This document shows, one piece after another, positions 15,300 through 23,102 of a DNA stretch of 64,000 nt. Source of the DNA: Spinactinospora alkalitolerans (GTDB lineage Bacteria > Actinomycetota > Actinomycetes > Streptosporangiales > Streptosporangiaceae); NCBI RefSeq assembly GCF_013408795.1, contig NZ_JACCCC010000001.1, positions 6,510,001 to 6,574,000 of the forward strand. The letters are read 5' to 3'. Positions within the stretch are counted from its first letter, which is position 1; each line of letters begins with the position of its first letter. A model generated the notes under the pieces. It saw only the letters and a program-made list of their open reading frames with translations. It did no database searches and was not told the origin of the DNA. Both the position numbers and the translations under genes were made by a program.

Positions 15300-15316
15300 T
15301 GCACATTCGGTGCACA
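15300..15316. promoter_or_regulatory. candidate integrase/Xis arm site near attR
   Basis: TGCACATTCGGTGCACA differs by one base from the site at 5645-5661. Closely spaced GGGGAACGC/GGGGAACGG direct repeats follow at about 15324-15340. Confidence 0.4.
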
Positions 15317-15423
15317 CCGTCGCGGGGAACGCGGGGAACGGGCGAGAAACGGCGGGATGCCCCCGTGCAGGTCACCGGTTATCCGTTCCCATCTCCGCAG
15401 GTGGCCCACTGCCGCTCAAACGA

Positions 15424-15534
15424 TTTGCATACCGGAGGTCAGGGGTTCGACTCCCCTTGGCTCCACAAGCGAATAAGCAGGTCAGCAGAGACACCGACGG
15501 CCGCCCGCTCGATCGAGCGGGCGGCCGTTGCACA
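15424..15534 (+). repeat. attR direct repeat (111 bp)
   Basis: Exact copy of 5540-5650. It carries the 3' half of tRNA-Ala without a 5' half, so it is a tRNA remnant, not a functional gene. It also carries the 28-bp palindrome. Confidence 0.93.
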
Positions 15535-15997
15535 ATCGCTGTGCTGCGCGCCTGCATCTGGAGACGCCGCCCGAGCTCCGGCAGCCCCCGCTTCGAGATC
15601 GCTTCAGAGGCCGTGGAAGCGTCCCCGCCCAACGCCTTTGCCAGCGGGGGCATGTCGGGGCCTCCTCTCGAGACCTCCATGGGAGGACGCGCTACCGGCA
15701 GGGGTCCCTTCGGATCCCCGTTCCTCGTTCCGGACGGCCCTGCGGGCGTTACCGCAGTGTTTGAAGGCCGAAGTGGGCGAGGGCCCGGCCGGCGCGCCGG
15801 GAACGAACGGGGCTCCGCGGTCGTCACACGGGATGACGCCCGACGGCTTTTTTCGTGCCGGAGCTCGAAATCAGGGTGGATTCAGGGTCCGTCCCTCATG
15901 CGCGGCACGGCGAGATCGCGCATGATGGAGATTCGAGCACCACGCGGACCGCCCCGATTGAAGGGGCCCGTCACCGGTGACGAGGCAAGGAGTGAGT
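15535..15997. other. 463-base gene-free chromosomal flank
   Basis: I see no gene here. Short GC-rich palindromic bits such as CCTCC...GGAGG are present. The promoter of the DUF1707 gene is expected in the last 100 bases. AAGGAG at 15987 is its ribosome binding site. Confidence 0.5.
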
Positions 15998-16645
15998 GTG
16001 GCTGTGTACAACCCGTCCCCTCCGCCCTGGTCTTCGGGGCCGAAGGCGCGCCCGAACGCCCCCGCGGCAAACGCCCACCTGCGCCTCACCCACGCCGACC
16101 GCGACGCGGTGGCCGACCGGCTGAAGGACGCCTACGCCGACGGGCAACTCGACCACGACGAGTTCGAGGAGCGGCTCGACCTCGCCATGGGCGCGAAGGT
16201 GCGGGCCGACCTCGAACCGCTGCTCAGCGACCTCAACATCGATCGGCCCCGGACCTCGGCGCCCTCCGTGGCGGTCCCCACCGCCGGGGGGCCGGAGCCC
16301 GACAAGGAGGAGCGCGTCTGGGCGCTCGGCGGGCACCTCTCGGGCTACTTCACCCTCGCGCTCGGTCCGCTGGTGGTCCTGCTGCTCAAGGGCGGGACCT
16401 CGCCCTACGTCCGCCGCCAGGCGACGGAGGCGCTGAACTACCAGCTCAACTTCCTGATCTTCTCCATCCTGCTGCCGGTCATCGCGATCGTCACGCTCGG
16501 GCTCGGCCTCGTCGTGTACCTCTTCATGGTCCTGGGCTGGATGGTGCTGCCGCTGATCGCCGGCCTGGCCTCGGCGCTCGGCGCGAACTGGCGCTACCCG
16601 CTGACCTGGCGCATGATCAAGAACGAGCGGCGCGGGGTCCGGTAG
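15998..16645 (+). CDS. DUF1707 and DUF4870 membrane protein
   Basis: The protein of about 215 residues has an N-terminal DUF1707 (SHOCT-like) domain: LRLTHADRDAVADRLKDAYADGQLDHDEFEERLDLAMGAKVRADLEPLLSDL. A C-terminal DUF4870 region follows, with three membrane helices and YVRRQATEALNYQLNFLIFSILLPVIAI. The GTG at 15998 follows AAGGAG by five bases; GTGs at 15992 and 16004 are alternatives. Function is unknown. Such proteins are abundant in actinobacteria and may act in envelope stress. Confidence 0.8.
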   Translation: MAVYNPSPPPWSSGPKARPNAPAANAHLRLTHADRDAVADRLKDAYADGQLDHDEFEERLDLAMGAKVRADLEPLLSDLNIDRPRTSAPSVAVPTAGGPEPDKEERVWALGGHLSGYFTLALGPLVVLLLKGGTSPYVRRQATEALNYQLNFLIFSILLPVIAIVTLGLGLVVYLFMVLGWMVLPLIAGLASALGANWRYPLTWRMIKNERRGVR

Positions 16646-16660
16646 GCTCCCCGCGCCCCG

Positions 16661-16708
16661 AACGACGGCGGCGGCCCCGCGATCGATCGCGGGGCCGCCG
16701 CCGTCGTT
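16661..16708. terminator. bidirectional terminator
   Basis: A perfect 48-base palindrome, with AACGACGGCGGCGGCCCCGC as its left half start, lies between two convergent genes and should terminate both. Confidence 0.75.
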
Positions 16709-16726
16709 CGTGCGGTGCCGCGGCCG

Positions 16727-17299
16727 CTACTTGACGCGGCCGTTCAGCTCCTGAGCGGACTCCTTCGTCCCCTTGGCGGCGATGTCCTTGGCCTCCTTGG
16801 TGTCGGAGGCGGTCTCCTGCGCCGCGCCCTTGACCTTGCCCTTGGTCTCCTTGGCCTTGGCCGTGAGCTGGTCCTTGGTCTCGCGCACCTGCTCGCGCGC
16901 GCTGTCCAGGTTCTCCTGCCACTCGGCGTCCTGGGAGACCCGGCGCACCCGCAGCGCGCCGTACACGGCCGCGGCGCCGAGCGCGCCGACGCCGATGACG
17001 ATCACCGAGCGGGGGATCCGCCCGAAGCGCCTGGCGGGCTTCGGGTCCACCCTGTGGGCCGCGGCGTTCAGGAGGTCGGCCACGCGCGGCGCGACGGTGT
17101 CCTCGACCCGCTGGGCGGCCGTCTCCAGGCGGGGGGCGGTCCAGCCGCGGGCCTGGGTGAGGCGCAGGGCTGCGTTGTCACGGGCCTGTTCCGCGTAGGG
17201 GCCCAGCCGCTCGGCCTGCTCGCGGGCGAGCTCCTGAAGGCGGATCAGTGCCGCCTCGGTCTCCGCATTGGCCTTGCGGCGCTTCAACGCGATCGACAC
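16727..17299 (-). CDS. coiled-coil membrane-anchored protein
   Basis: The 190-residue protein has an N-terminal helical region (ALKRRKANAETEAALIRLQELAREQAERLGPYAEQARDNAALRL). One membrane helix follows (VIVIGVGALGAAAVYGAL, about residues 99-116), then a lysine/glutamate-rich tail resembling repeated amphipathic helices (KETKGKVKGAAQETASDTKEAKD). AAAGGAGG precedes the GTG at 17299, which decides the start. It resembles the Streptomyces DUF5324 family in layout and in its position near ppiA and crgA. Function is unknown. The tail recalls LEA/YtxH-like proteins. Confidence 0.7.
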   Translation of the reverse strand: MSIALKRRKANAETEAALIRLQELAREQAERLGPYAEQARDNAALRLTQARGWTAPRLETAAQRVEDTVAPRVADLLNAAAHRVDPKPARRFGRIPRSVIVIGVGALGAAAVYGALRVRRVSQDAEWQENLDSAREQVRETKDQLTAKAKETKGKVKGAAQETASDTKEAKDIAAKGTKESAQELNGRVK

Positions 17300-17548
17300 G
17301 TTGACCTCCTTTGTTCCTAAGAGTGCTAGATGGCCCCCTGCCCGTTCCCGCGGCACCTATTCGCAGGGCCCGCGCCACAGGGCCCGAGATGACACCGTTA
17401 TGGGCGTGTTACCTCAATATAGGTGTTCGGTGTTAATCGGCTCACGTCATGACACGCGGCGGCCGCCGGTGTGCCGCGGGGCAGGCCCGGGCGGGAGCAG
17501 GGCCGGTAACGTGGGAGCCGTAAGCACACACAACAGAAGGGCACCCAG

Positions 17549-18076
17549 GTGTCTGACGCCAACGGTCAGCCGCTCGCGCGGCTGAACACCAACAAGGGCG
17601 CGATCGTCGTCAAGCTCTTCCCCGACGAGGCGCCCGAGACGGTGGAGAACTTCATCGGCCTCGCCGAGGGCACGAAGCAGTGGGTGGACCCGCGCACGGG
17701 CCAGACCACCAGCGCCAAGCTCTACGACGGCACGATCTTCCACCGTGTCATCAAGGACTTCATGATCCAGGGCGGCGACCCGCTGGGCAACGGCCGCGGC
17801 GGTCCCGGCTACCGCTTCAAGGACGAGATCCACCCGTCCCTGAAGTTCGACCGCCCCTACCTGCTGGCCATGGCGAACGCGGGCGCCAACACCAACGGCT
17901 CGCAGTTCTTCATCACGGTGGTCGAGCCCAACTGGCTCAACGGCAAGCACACGATCTTCGGTGAGGTCGTCGAGGGCCGCGACGTCGTCGACGGCATCGC
18001 CACGGTGCAGACCGACCAGTTGGACAAGCCGGTCGACGACATCGTCATCGAGTCCGTCTCGATCGAGCGCGAGTAG
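17549..18076 (+). CDS. ppiA: peptidyl-prolyl cis-trans isomerase, cyclophilin type
   Basis: This 175-residue cytoplasmic cyclophilin carries the active-site motifs YDGTIFHRVIKDFMIQGGDP (Arg and Phe of the catalytic site) and GSQFFITV. A WLNGKHTIFGEVVEG segment also follows the family. There is no signal peptide. It catalyses proline isomerisation in protein folding. The GTG start at 17549 follows an AGAAGGGCA sequence. The rhomboid gene begins 12 bases downstream, an arrangement conserved near crgA and pknB in actinobacteria. Confidence 0.93.
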   Translation: MSDANGQPLARLNTNKGAIVVKLFPDEAPETVENFIGLAEGTKQWVDPRTGQTTSAKLYDGTIFHRVIKDFMIQGGDPLGNGRGGPGYRFKDEIHPSLKFDRPYLLAMANAGANTNGSQFFITVVEPNWLNGKHTIFGEVVEGRDVVDGIATVQTDQLDKPVDDIVIESVSIERE

Positions 18077-18088
18077 GGCCGCACGGTC

Positions 18089-18961
18089 ATGAGCGCCTCC
18101 CCGCCTCCCCAGCCCTCCGAGTCGGAGGCCCACGCGGTCCCGACCTGCTTCCGGCATCCCGACCGCGAGACCTATGTCCGTTGCACCCGGTGCGATCGGC
18201 CGATCTGCCCCGACTGCATGCGCGAGGCCTCGGTGGGCTTCCACTGCGTCGAATGCGTCGCGGAGGGCAGCCGGGGGGTGCGGGAGGCGCGCACCGCGTT
18301 CGGCGGCAGGGTCACCGAGCGCCCGTACGTCACGTGGGTCCTGCTCGGGCTCATGCTGCTGGGGTTCCTGGCCCAGCAGGTGAACCCGTTCCTCACCTCG
18401 CAGTTCGGCATGTTCGGGCAGAGCGTCTTCCACGGCGCGTGGTACCGCCTGCTGACGGCCGCGTTCCTGCACGGCGGGCTGATGCACCTGCTGTTCAACG
18501 GGTTCGCGATGTACGTGGTCGGCCCGCAGTTGGAGCGCTGGCTCGGCCATGCGCGGTTCCTGGCCCTGTGGGTGCTCAGCGCCGTCGGCGGTTCGGTGCT
18601 CAGTTACGTCGTCGACCCGCTGCAGCTCTCGGTCGGCGCGTCGGGCGCCATCTTCGGGCTGTTCGGCGCGATCTTCGTGATCGGCCGCCGACTGCGGCTG
18701 GACACCCGCTTCATCATCGGCCTGCTGGCGATCAACCTGCTGATCACCTTCCTGGTCCCCGGCATCTCCTGGACCGCGCACATCGGCGGCCTGGTGACCG
18801 GGCTGGCCCTGAGCGCGGCCTACGCCTACCTGCCGCGCGGCGCCGGCCAGTCCGACCGCAGGAGACAGACCCGCACGATCGTGCACGCCAGCGTCACGCT
18901 GGGGTACGCGGCGCTGCTGGCCGCGGCGGTCGTCGGCTGGACGTTCGTGCTCATGGGCTGA
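18089..18961 (+). CDS. rhomboid intramembrane serine protease with zinc-binding N-terminus
   Basis: Residues about 12-55 hold a B-box-like zinc motif (CFRHPDRETYVRCTRCDRPICPDCM...GFHCVECV). Six or seven membrane helices follow. The catalytic serine is in VGASGAIFGLFGA and the histidine in TAHIGGLVTG, both intact; HGGLMHLLFNG is the helix-2 motif. Rhomboids cleave substrates within the membrane. It is co-transcribed with ppiA and ends at a strong terminator. The substrate is unknown. Confidence 0.92.
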   Translation: MSASPPPQPSESEAHAVPTCFRHPDRETYVRCTRCDRPICPDCMREASVGFHCVECVAEGSRGVREARTAFGGRVTERPYVTWVLLGLMLLGFLAQQVNPFLTSQFGMFGQSVFHGAWYRLLTAAFLHGGLMHLLFNGFAMYVVGPQLERWLGHARFLALWVLSAVGGSVLSYVVDPLQLSVGASGAIFGLFGAIFVIGRRLRLDTRFIIGLLAINLLITFLVPGISWTAHIGGLVTGLALSAAYAYLPRGAGQSDRRRQTRTIVHASVTLGYAALLAAAVVGWTFVLMG

Positions 18962-18980
18962 TCCGGACGCGAACGGGGAA

Positions 18981-19014
18981 GGGCCCGAAAGACCGAACGC
19001 GGTCTTTCGGGCCC
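18981..19014. terminator. Rho-independent terminator
   Basis: GGGCCCGAAAGACCG and its exact complement form a 15-bp stem with an AACG loop, 20 bases past the rhomboid stop. Confidence 0.8.
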
Positions 19015-19213
19015 TCTCTCGTCTTCGGTTCCCGTCGGGCTCTGATCGCTGCGCTCGCGGGGCGAGGCGGGGCTTCCGGGGCCCGGATCCGCTGCGCCGC
19101 CGACGCTTGCGCGCACTGCGGCAGCCGACCTTGCGCGGGCCCGACCGTCGGTCATCGGTCAGCGACCGGCCGATCAGACCGAACGGGTACGCCGAGCAGA
19201 ACTCCCCACAGGC

Positions 19214-19313
19214 TGTGGATAACCATGTGGACAGCTAGGTGACCGGCTGTGGATAAAGTCTGTGGAACCCCTACTGAGCAGGGAAAATCGGATCAGTGCC
19301 AGCGTGTGGACAA
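19214..19313. promoter_or_regulatory. cluster of four DnaA-box-like sites
   Basis: TGTGGATAA (perfect TTATCCACA on the other strand) occurs at 19214-19222 and 19248-19256. TGTGGACAG lies at 19226-19234 and TGTGGACAA (the favoured actinobacterial box) at 19305-19313. All point the same way. The last lies in the 3' end of crgA. The gap has no dnaA or dnaN beside it, so this is not oriC. Confidence 0.6.
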
Positions 19314-19547
19314 AATAACGGCAATGATGATCCCGCCGAACCCGATGGCCAGGTTCCAGTCTTCGAGATCCCGCATGTACGGAACCATCCCACCGGCGAG
19401 GTAGTACACCCCGATCCACAAGATGCCCAGAACACCGAACGCCACCATCGCCGGCGCCAGCCAGCGCGGGCTGATCTTCGGCTTCTCCGACGTGGGCGGC
19501 GGAGTGTAGACGGCCTTCTTCTTGCGATCGTTGCGGGACTTGGGCAC
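19293..19547 (-). CDS. crgA: cell division protein CrgA
   Basis: This 84-residue protein has a basic N-terminus (PKSRNDRKKKAVYTPPP) and two membrane helices (WLAPAMVAFGVLGILWIGVYYL and WNLAIGFGGIIIAVIL), the usual CrgA length and form. CrgA works at the division site with FtsZ, FtsI and CwsA, and in Streptomyces restrains sporulation septation. The GTG at 19547 follows TGGAG. The further upstream frame was rejected. Its place beside the pknAB block is conserved. Confidence 0.92.
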   Translation of the reverse strand: MPKSRNDRKKKAVYTPPPTSEKPKISPRWLAPAMVAFGVLGILWIGVYYLAGGMVPYMRDLEDWNLAIGFGGIIIAVILSTRWH

Positions 19548-19730
19548 GGTCGCTGCTCCAAAACGAGTGGGCCGGACTTCTCCAGAGTGAGTAACCCAGT
19601 CTAGGTCCCACCAGGAGTCGCCTGGACGGTTCAATGGTGTCGTGGCGCACGCCGAGGACGTGACCAGCGAAAAGGGGCGCCATCTGGCGTCAGCCGGGTG
19701 ACGCCCCCTCTCAGGTTAGCCGCCGTCCCC

Positions 19731-21536
19731 TCAATCGCGGGCGTGCCGGCTCGCGTCGTTTTCACCGTCACGGCTGAAGGGGAAGCCGGTCGGGAAGTCG
19801 CCGGGGCCGGGGGTGTCGCCGTCGCCGTCGTCCTCACCGTCGTCGTCCTCGCTCGGGTCCGGCGACTGCGTCTGCTCCGGAGCCTCGGCCAGGACCACGT
19901 TGACCGTGGTGCCGGGTTCGGCCTGCTGTCCCGCGCCCGGGTCCTGGCGGATCACGGTCCCCGGCGGGGTCTCGGCGTTCTCCTCCTCGGTGAAGTCGGG
20001 GGTGAAGTCCTGCTCGGTGAGCGCGGCCTCGGCCTGCTCGCGGTTCTGGCCGACCACGTTGGGCACCTCGACCGTGCTGGGCCCTTCGGCGACGATCAGG
20101 GTGACCTCGGATCCGGGCTCCACCGAGGAGCCCTCCTCGGGATCGGTCGCCAGCACCGTCCCGGGCTCGACGTCGCCGTTCTCCCGGGTCTCGGTCCCGC
20201 CGAAGTTCAGGTTGGCGTCCTGCAGCGTCTGGATCGCCTCGTTCTGGCTCGACCCCGCGACCGCGGGCACCTCCACCTCACCGGGGCCGCTGGAGACCAG
20301 GATCGTGATCTCCCGGTCGGTCAGCGCGGTCTCGCCGCCCGGGGGATCGGTGTCGATGACCGTGCCCTCCTCGACGTCGTCGCTGTTCTGCTCCTCGGTG
20401 GTGGTGTTGGTGAAGCCGTCCTCCGCCAGCTCGGCCTCGGCCTCCTCCACCGTGCCCCCCGCGACCTCGGGGATCACCGTGCCTTCGGCGCCGTCCCGCA
20501 GGAACAGCCATCCGACGAAGACCAGGGAGGCCAGGACGGCGACCGCCAGCACGGCCCACAGTGCCCGCTTGCTGCCGTCGCCGCGCCGGTCGTCGTAGTC
20601 GTCGTAATCGTCGTAGTCGTCATCCCGGGACTGGACCGGCGGCAGCGTCGTGGTCGCACCGGCCGGGGGGATGGCCATGGTGCCGGCCTCGGTGGGCATG
20701 CCCTGCAGTCCGCGCTGGATGTCGACGCGCATCTCGGCGGCGCTCTGGTAGCGCTGCTCCCGGTCCTTGGCCATCGACCGGAACACGATCGCCTCGATCC
20801 ACTCGGGGACCTCCGGGTCCAGATCCGAGGGCGGGATCGGGTTCTCCCGGACGTGCTGGTAGGCGATGGAGACGGGGGAGTCGCCGATGAACGGGGGGCG
20901 GCCGGTCAGCAGCTCGTAGAGCACGCACCCGGTCGAGTAGATGTCGCTGCGCGCGTCCACGCGCTCGCCGCGGGCCTGCTCCGGCGACAGGTACTGCGCG
21001 GTGCCGATGACCTGGGAGGTCTGCGTCATCGTGGCCTGCGAGTCGTTCATCGCCCGCGCGATGCCGAAGTCCATCACCTTGACCTCGGCCTGCCGGGTGA
21101 GCATCACGTTGGCCGGCTTGATGTCGCGGTGCACGATGCCGTTGCGGTGGCTGTACTCCAGGGCCCGCAGGATGCCGTCGGTGATCTCCAGCGTGCGCTC
21201 GGGCAGCAGCCGGCGGTCGTCGTCGAGCAGCTCCTTGAGCGTCCGCCCGTCGACGTACTCCATGATGATGTAGGGGATCGATATGCCGTCGACGACGTCG
21301 TCGCCGGTGTCGTACACGGCGATGATCGACGGGTGGTTCAACGAGGCCGCTGACTGCGCCTCACGCCGGAACCTGGCCTGGAACGTGTGGTCGCGCGCGA
21401 GGTCGGAGCGGAGCGTTTTAACGGCCACCAGGCGGTCAAGGCGGAGGTCGCGAGCGCGGAAGACCTCGGCCATGCCACCGCGCCCGACGACTCCGTCGAG
21501 CTCGTAGCGGCCACCGAGTAGCCGGGGCTGAGACAT
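19731..21536 (-). CDS. pknB: serine/threonine protein kinase with PASTA domains (PknB)
   Basis: The 601-residue kinase has a GRGGMAEVF glycine loop, VAVKTL lysine, HRDIKPANV catalytic loop, DFG and an activation loop with threonines (SQATMTQTSQVIGT). A membrane helix (WAVLAVAVLASLVFVGWLFL, near residue 330) follows an aspartate/tyrosine-rich linker (DDDYDDYDDYDD). Outside are three PASTA repeats (PEVAGG, PAVAGS, PNVVGQ starts), then an acidic low-complexity tail. PASTA domains sense peptidoglycan fragments or lipid II. Mycobacterial PknB has four PASTA repeats; here I count three. It is the last gene of the leftward block. The start MSQPRLLGG was chosen over a methionine nine codons upstream. 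Confidence 0.95.
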   Translation of the reverse strand: MSQPRLLGGRYELDGVVGRGGMAEVFRARDLRLDRLVAVKTLRSDLARDHTFQARFRREAQSAASLNHPSIIAVYDTGDDVVDGISIPYIIMEYVDGRTLKELLDDDRRLLPERTLEITDGILRALEYSHRNGIVHRDIKPANVMLTRQAEVKVMDFGIARAMNDSQATMTQTSQVIGTAQYLSPEQARGERVDARSDIYSTGCVLYELLTGRPPFIGDSPVSIAYQHVRENPIPPSDLDPEVPEWIEAIVFRSMAKDREQRYQSAAEMRVDIQRGLQGMPTEAGTMAIPPAGATTTLPPVQSRDDDYDDYDDYDDRRGDGSKRALWAVLAVAVLASLVFVGWLFLRDGAEGTVIPEVAGGTVEEAEAELAEDGFTNTTTEEQNSDDVEEGTVIDTDPPGGETALTDREITILVSSGPGEVEVPAVAGSSQNEAIQTLQDANLNFGGTETRENGDVEPGTVLATDPEEGSSVEPGSEVTLIVAEGPSTVEVPNVVGQNREQAEAALTEQDFTPDFTEEENAETPPGTVIRQDPGAGQQAEPGTTVNVVLAEAPEQTQSPDPSEDDDGEDDGDGDTPGPGDFPTGFPFSRDGENDASRHARD

Positions 21537-21581
21537 GTCGTGAACTGTTCCTCGTATCTCCAAGCGAGCGCGTGTGCGCCG

Positions 21582-23102
21582 CTAGTGAACGGTGGATTGC
21601 GGGCCTCTGGACTGGTCTCCCTCGTCGCCGCCCTCTGGCCGGTCCTCCTGATCGGGCGGCCCGTCGTCCCCGGTCTCCCCCTCACCGTCGCCCGGGGTGT
21701 CCTCGCCGCCGCCGGGCTCCTCGCTCTCTTCGCCCGAGTCGACCGGGGGAGTCGAGGCCGACGGATCGGTGGCGGGCTCGGACGGGGTGCCCGACGGTGC
21801 CTGCGTCTGCTCTTCACCTGTTGGAGGCCGCGGGTCGGTGTTGCCTTGCTCCACGGGGGGTTGGGGGTCGGTGTCCTCGACCGTCTCCTGTTGTGACGGA
21901 GTGGGGCTGTGCGAGACGTCCGGCTCCGTGTTGCCCGCGGGCCGGCCGTTGCTCTCCGGGGCGTCCCACAGTCGGCCGACCAGCACGATCCCCAGCACGA
22001 GGACCGCGAGTGCGCCGACCGCGGCGAGCAGGAGCGGCCGGTTGACGCCTCGGCCCGGTGCGGATTCCCCGGCAAGCCTATCCGAGGAGCCGGCAGCGGC
22101 GGCGGCCGGCCACGCGGCCGGGGTCTCCCGCCCGGACGGTCGCGTTGCCCGGCGTCCGGTCTGCTGACCGGTGACATCGGCCACCGTCGTCTGGTCCGGA
22201 TCGGCCAGGTCCATGGCCGTCGTCGCGCCGTCCACCGCCGCTCCCGCGCCGGTGAGCAGCCCGTGCGCGAGCCGCGCGACCTCGCCGGCCGAGCCGGGGC
22301 GGTCCTCGGGCTCCTTCTCCAGCATCCGCTCCACGAGCGCGCGCACCTGCGCGGGCACGCTCGGGGGCAGCGGCGGCGGGGGCTCCCTGGTGTGGGCCAG
22401 CGCCAGCGCCAGCGGGGTGTCGGAGGTGAACGGCGGCCGTCCGGCCAGGCACTCGTAGGCCACCACGCCCAGCGAGTAGATGTCGGAGGCGTGCGAGGCG
22501 GGCCGGCCCGACGCCTGCTCCGGCGAGATGTACTGGGCCGTCCCCATGACCATGCCGGTCTGGGTCAGCGTCACCGACTCGTTGCCCCTGGCGATTCCGA
22601 AGTCGGTCAGCTTGACCGCGCCGTCCCCGGTGACCAGCAGGTTGCCCGGTTTGATGTCGCGGTGCACGATGTCGTGCGCGTGCGCGGCGCCCAGCGCCTG
22701 GGCGGCCTGGTTCAGGATGTCGAGCGTGACGCCGGGCTCCAGGCCGTCGTTGCGCTTGAGGATCGACGAGAGCGGCTCGCCCGGCACCAGTTCCATGACG
22801 AGGAAGGCGTGGTCGTCCTGCTCGCCGTAGTCGTAGACCTGCGCGATGCCCGGGTGCGCCAGGGCCGCGGTGATGCGCGCCTCGGTGCGGAACCGCTCGC
22901 GCGACGTCGGCTCGGCCATCTGGGCGGTGTGCAGCATCTTCACCGCGACGGGGCGGTTGAGCAGGACGTCGGTCGCCCGCCACACCTCACCCATGCCGCC
23001 CGCGCCGATCCGCTCCTGGAGTTCGTAGCGGCCGCTGAGTAGTGTCCCGCTCCGGTCACCGGACCCGCCGGGGCCGGGGCCGTCCGCGTCGTACCCGCTC
23101 AC
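21582..23102 (-). CDS. pknA: serine/threonine protein kinase (PknA)
   Basis: The 506-residue kinase has GAGGMGEVWRA, VAVKML, HRDIKPGNLLV and DFGIARG, with activation-loop threonines (SVTLTQTGMVMGT). A single membrane helix (PLLLAAVGALAVLVLGIVLVG, near residue 355) is followed by about 120 residues rich in Pro, Ser, Glu and Gly with no PASTA domain. PknA and PknB together control growth and division by phosphorylating cell-wall proteins. Its GTG/ATG start overlaps the pbpA stop by four bases. The gene lies between pbpA and pknB as in mycobacteria. Confidence 0.95.
   Translation of the reverse strand: MSGYDADGPGPGGSGDRSGTLLSGRYELQERIGAGGMGEVWRATDVLLNRPVAVKMLHTAQMAEPTSRERFRTEARITAALAHPGIAQVYDYGEQDDHAFLVMELVPGEPLSSILKRNDGLEPGVTLDILNQAAQALGAAHAHDIVHRDIKPGNLLVTGDGAVKLTDFGIARGNESVTLTQTGMVMGTAQYISPEQASGRPASHASDIYSLGVVAYECLAGRPPFTSDTPLALALAHTREPPPPLPPSVPAQVRALVERMLEKEPEDRPGSAGEVARLAHGLLTGAGAAVDGATTAMDLADPDQTTVADVTGQQTGRRATRPSGRETPAAWPAAAAAGSSDRLAGESAPGRGVNRPLLLAAVGALAVLVLGIVLVGRLWDAPESNGRPAGNTEPDVSHSPTPSQQETVEDTDPQPPVEQGNTDPRPPTGEEQTQAPSGTPSEPATDPSASTPPVDSGEESEEPGGGEDTPGDGEGETGDDGPPDQEDRPEGGDEGDQSRGPQSTVH

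Larger units (their letters stand above)
5540..15534. mobile_element. integrative element of the pSAM2/AICE type in tRNA-Ala
   Basis: Two exact 111-bp direct repeats (5540-5650 and 15424-15534) bound a 9.9-kb segment. It contains integrase, excisionase, an HUH replication initiator, an FtsK/TraB-like ATPase, a Pra-like activator and a KorSA-like repressor. This is the standard gene set and order of actinomycete integrative and conjugative elements. These elements excise, replicate by rolling circle and transfer double-stranded DNA between mycelia. Two cargo genes (aminotransferase IV-fold and XRE-SUMF1) lie near the right end. The rep gene is frameshifted, so self-replication may be lost. Confidence 0.92.

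Noticed and set aside
15424-15469. Possible second tRNA-Ala
   Set aside because: Only the 3' half from the anticodon loop onward is present; no 5' acceptor or D-arm precedes it. It is the attR remnant.
15372-15827. Leftward frame with a GSRTPDLRYA segment at attR
   Set aside because: That peptide is the familiar artefact of translating a tRNA in antisense. The frame only matters as the integrase tail in the excised circle.
19201-19313. Chromosomal origin of replication
   Set aside because: There are only four DnaA boxes, no AT-rich unwinding region, and no dnaA or dnaN on either side. Called as a box cluster instead.
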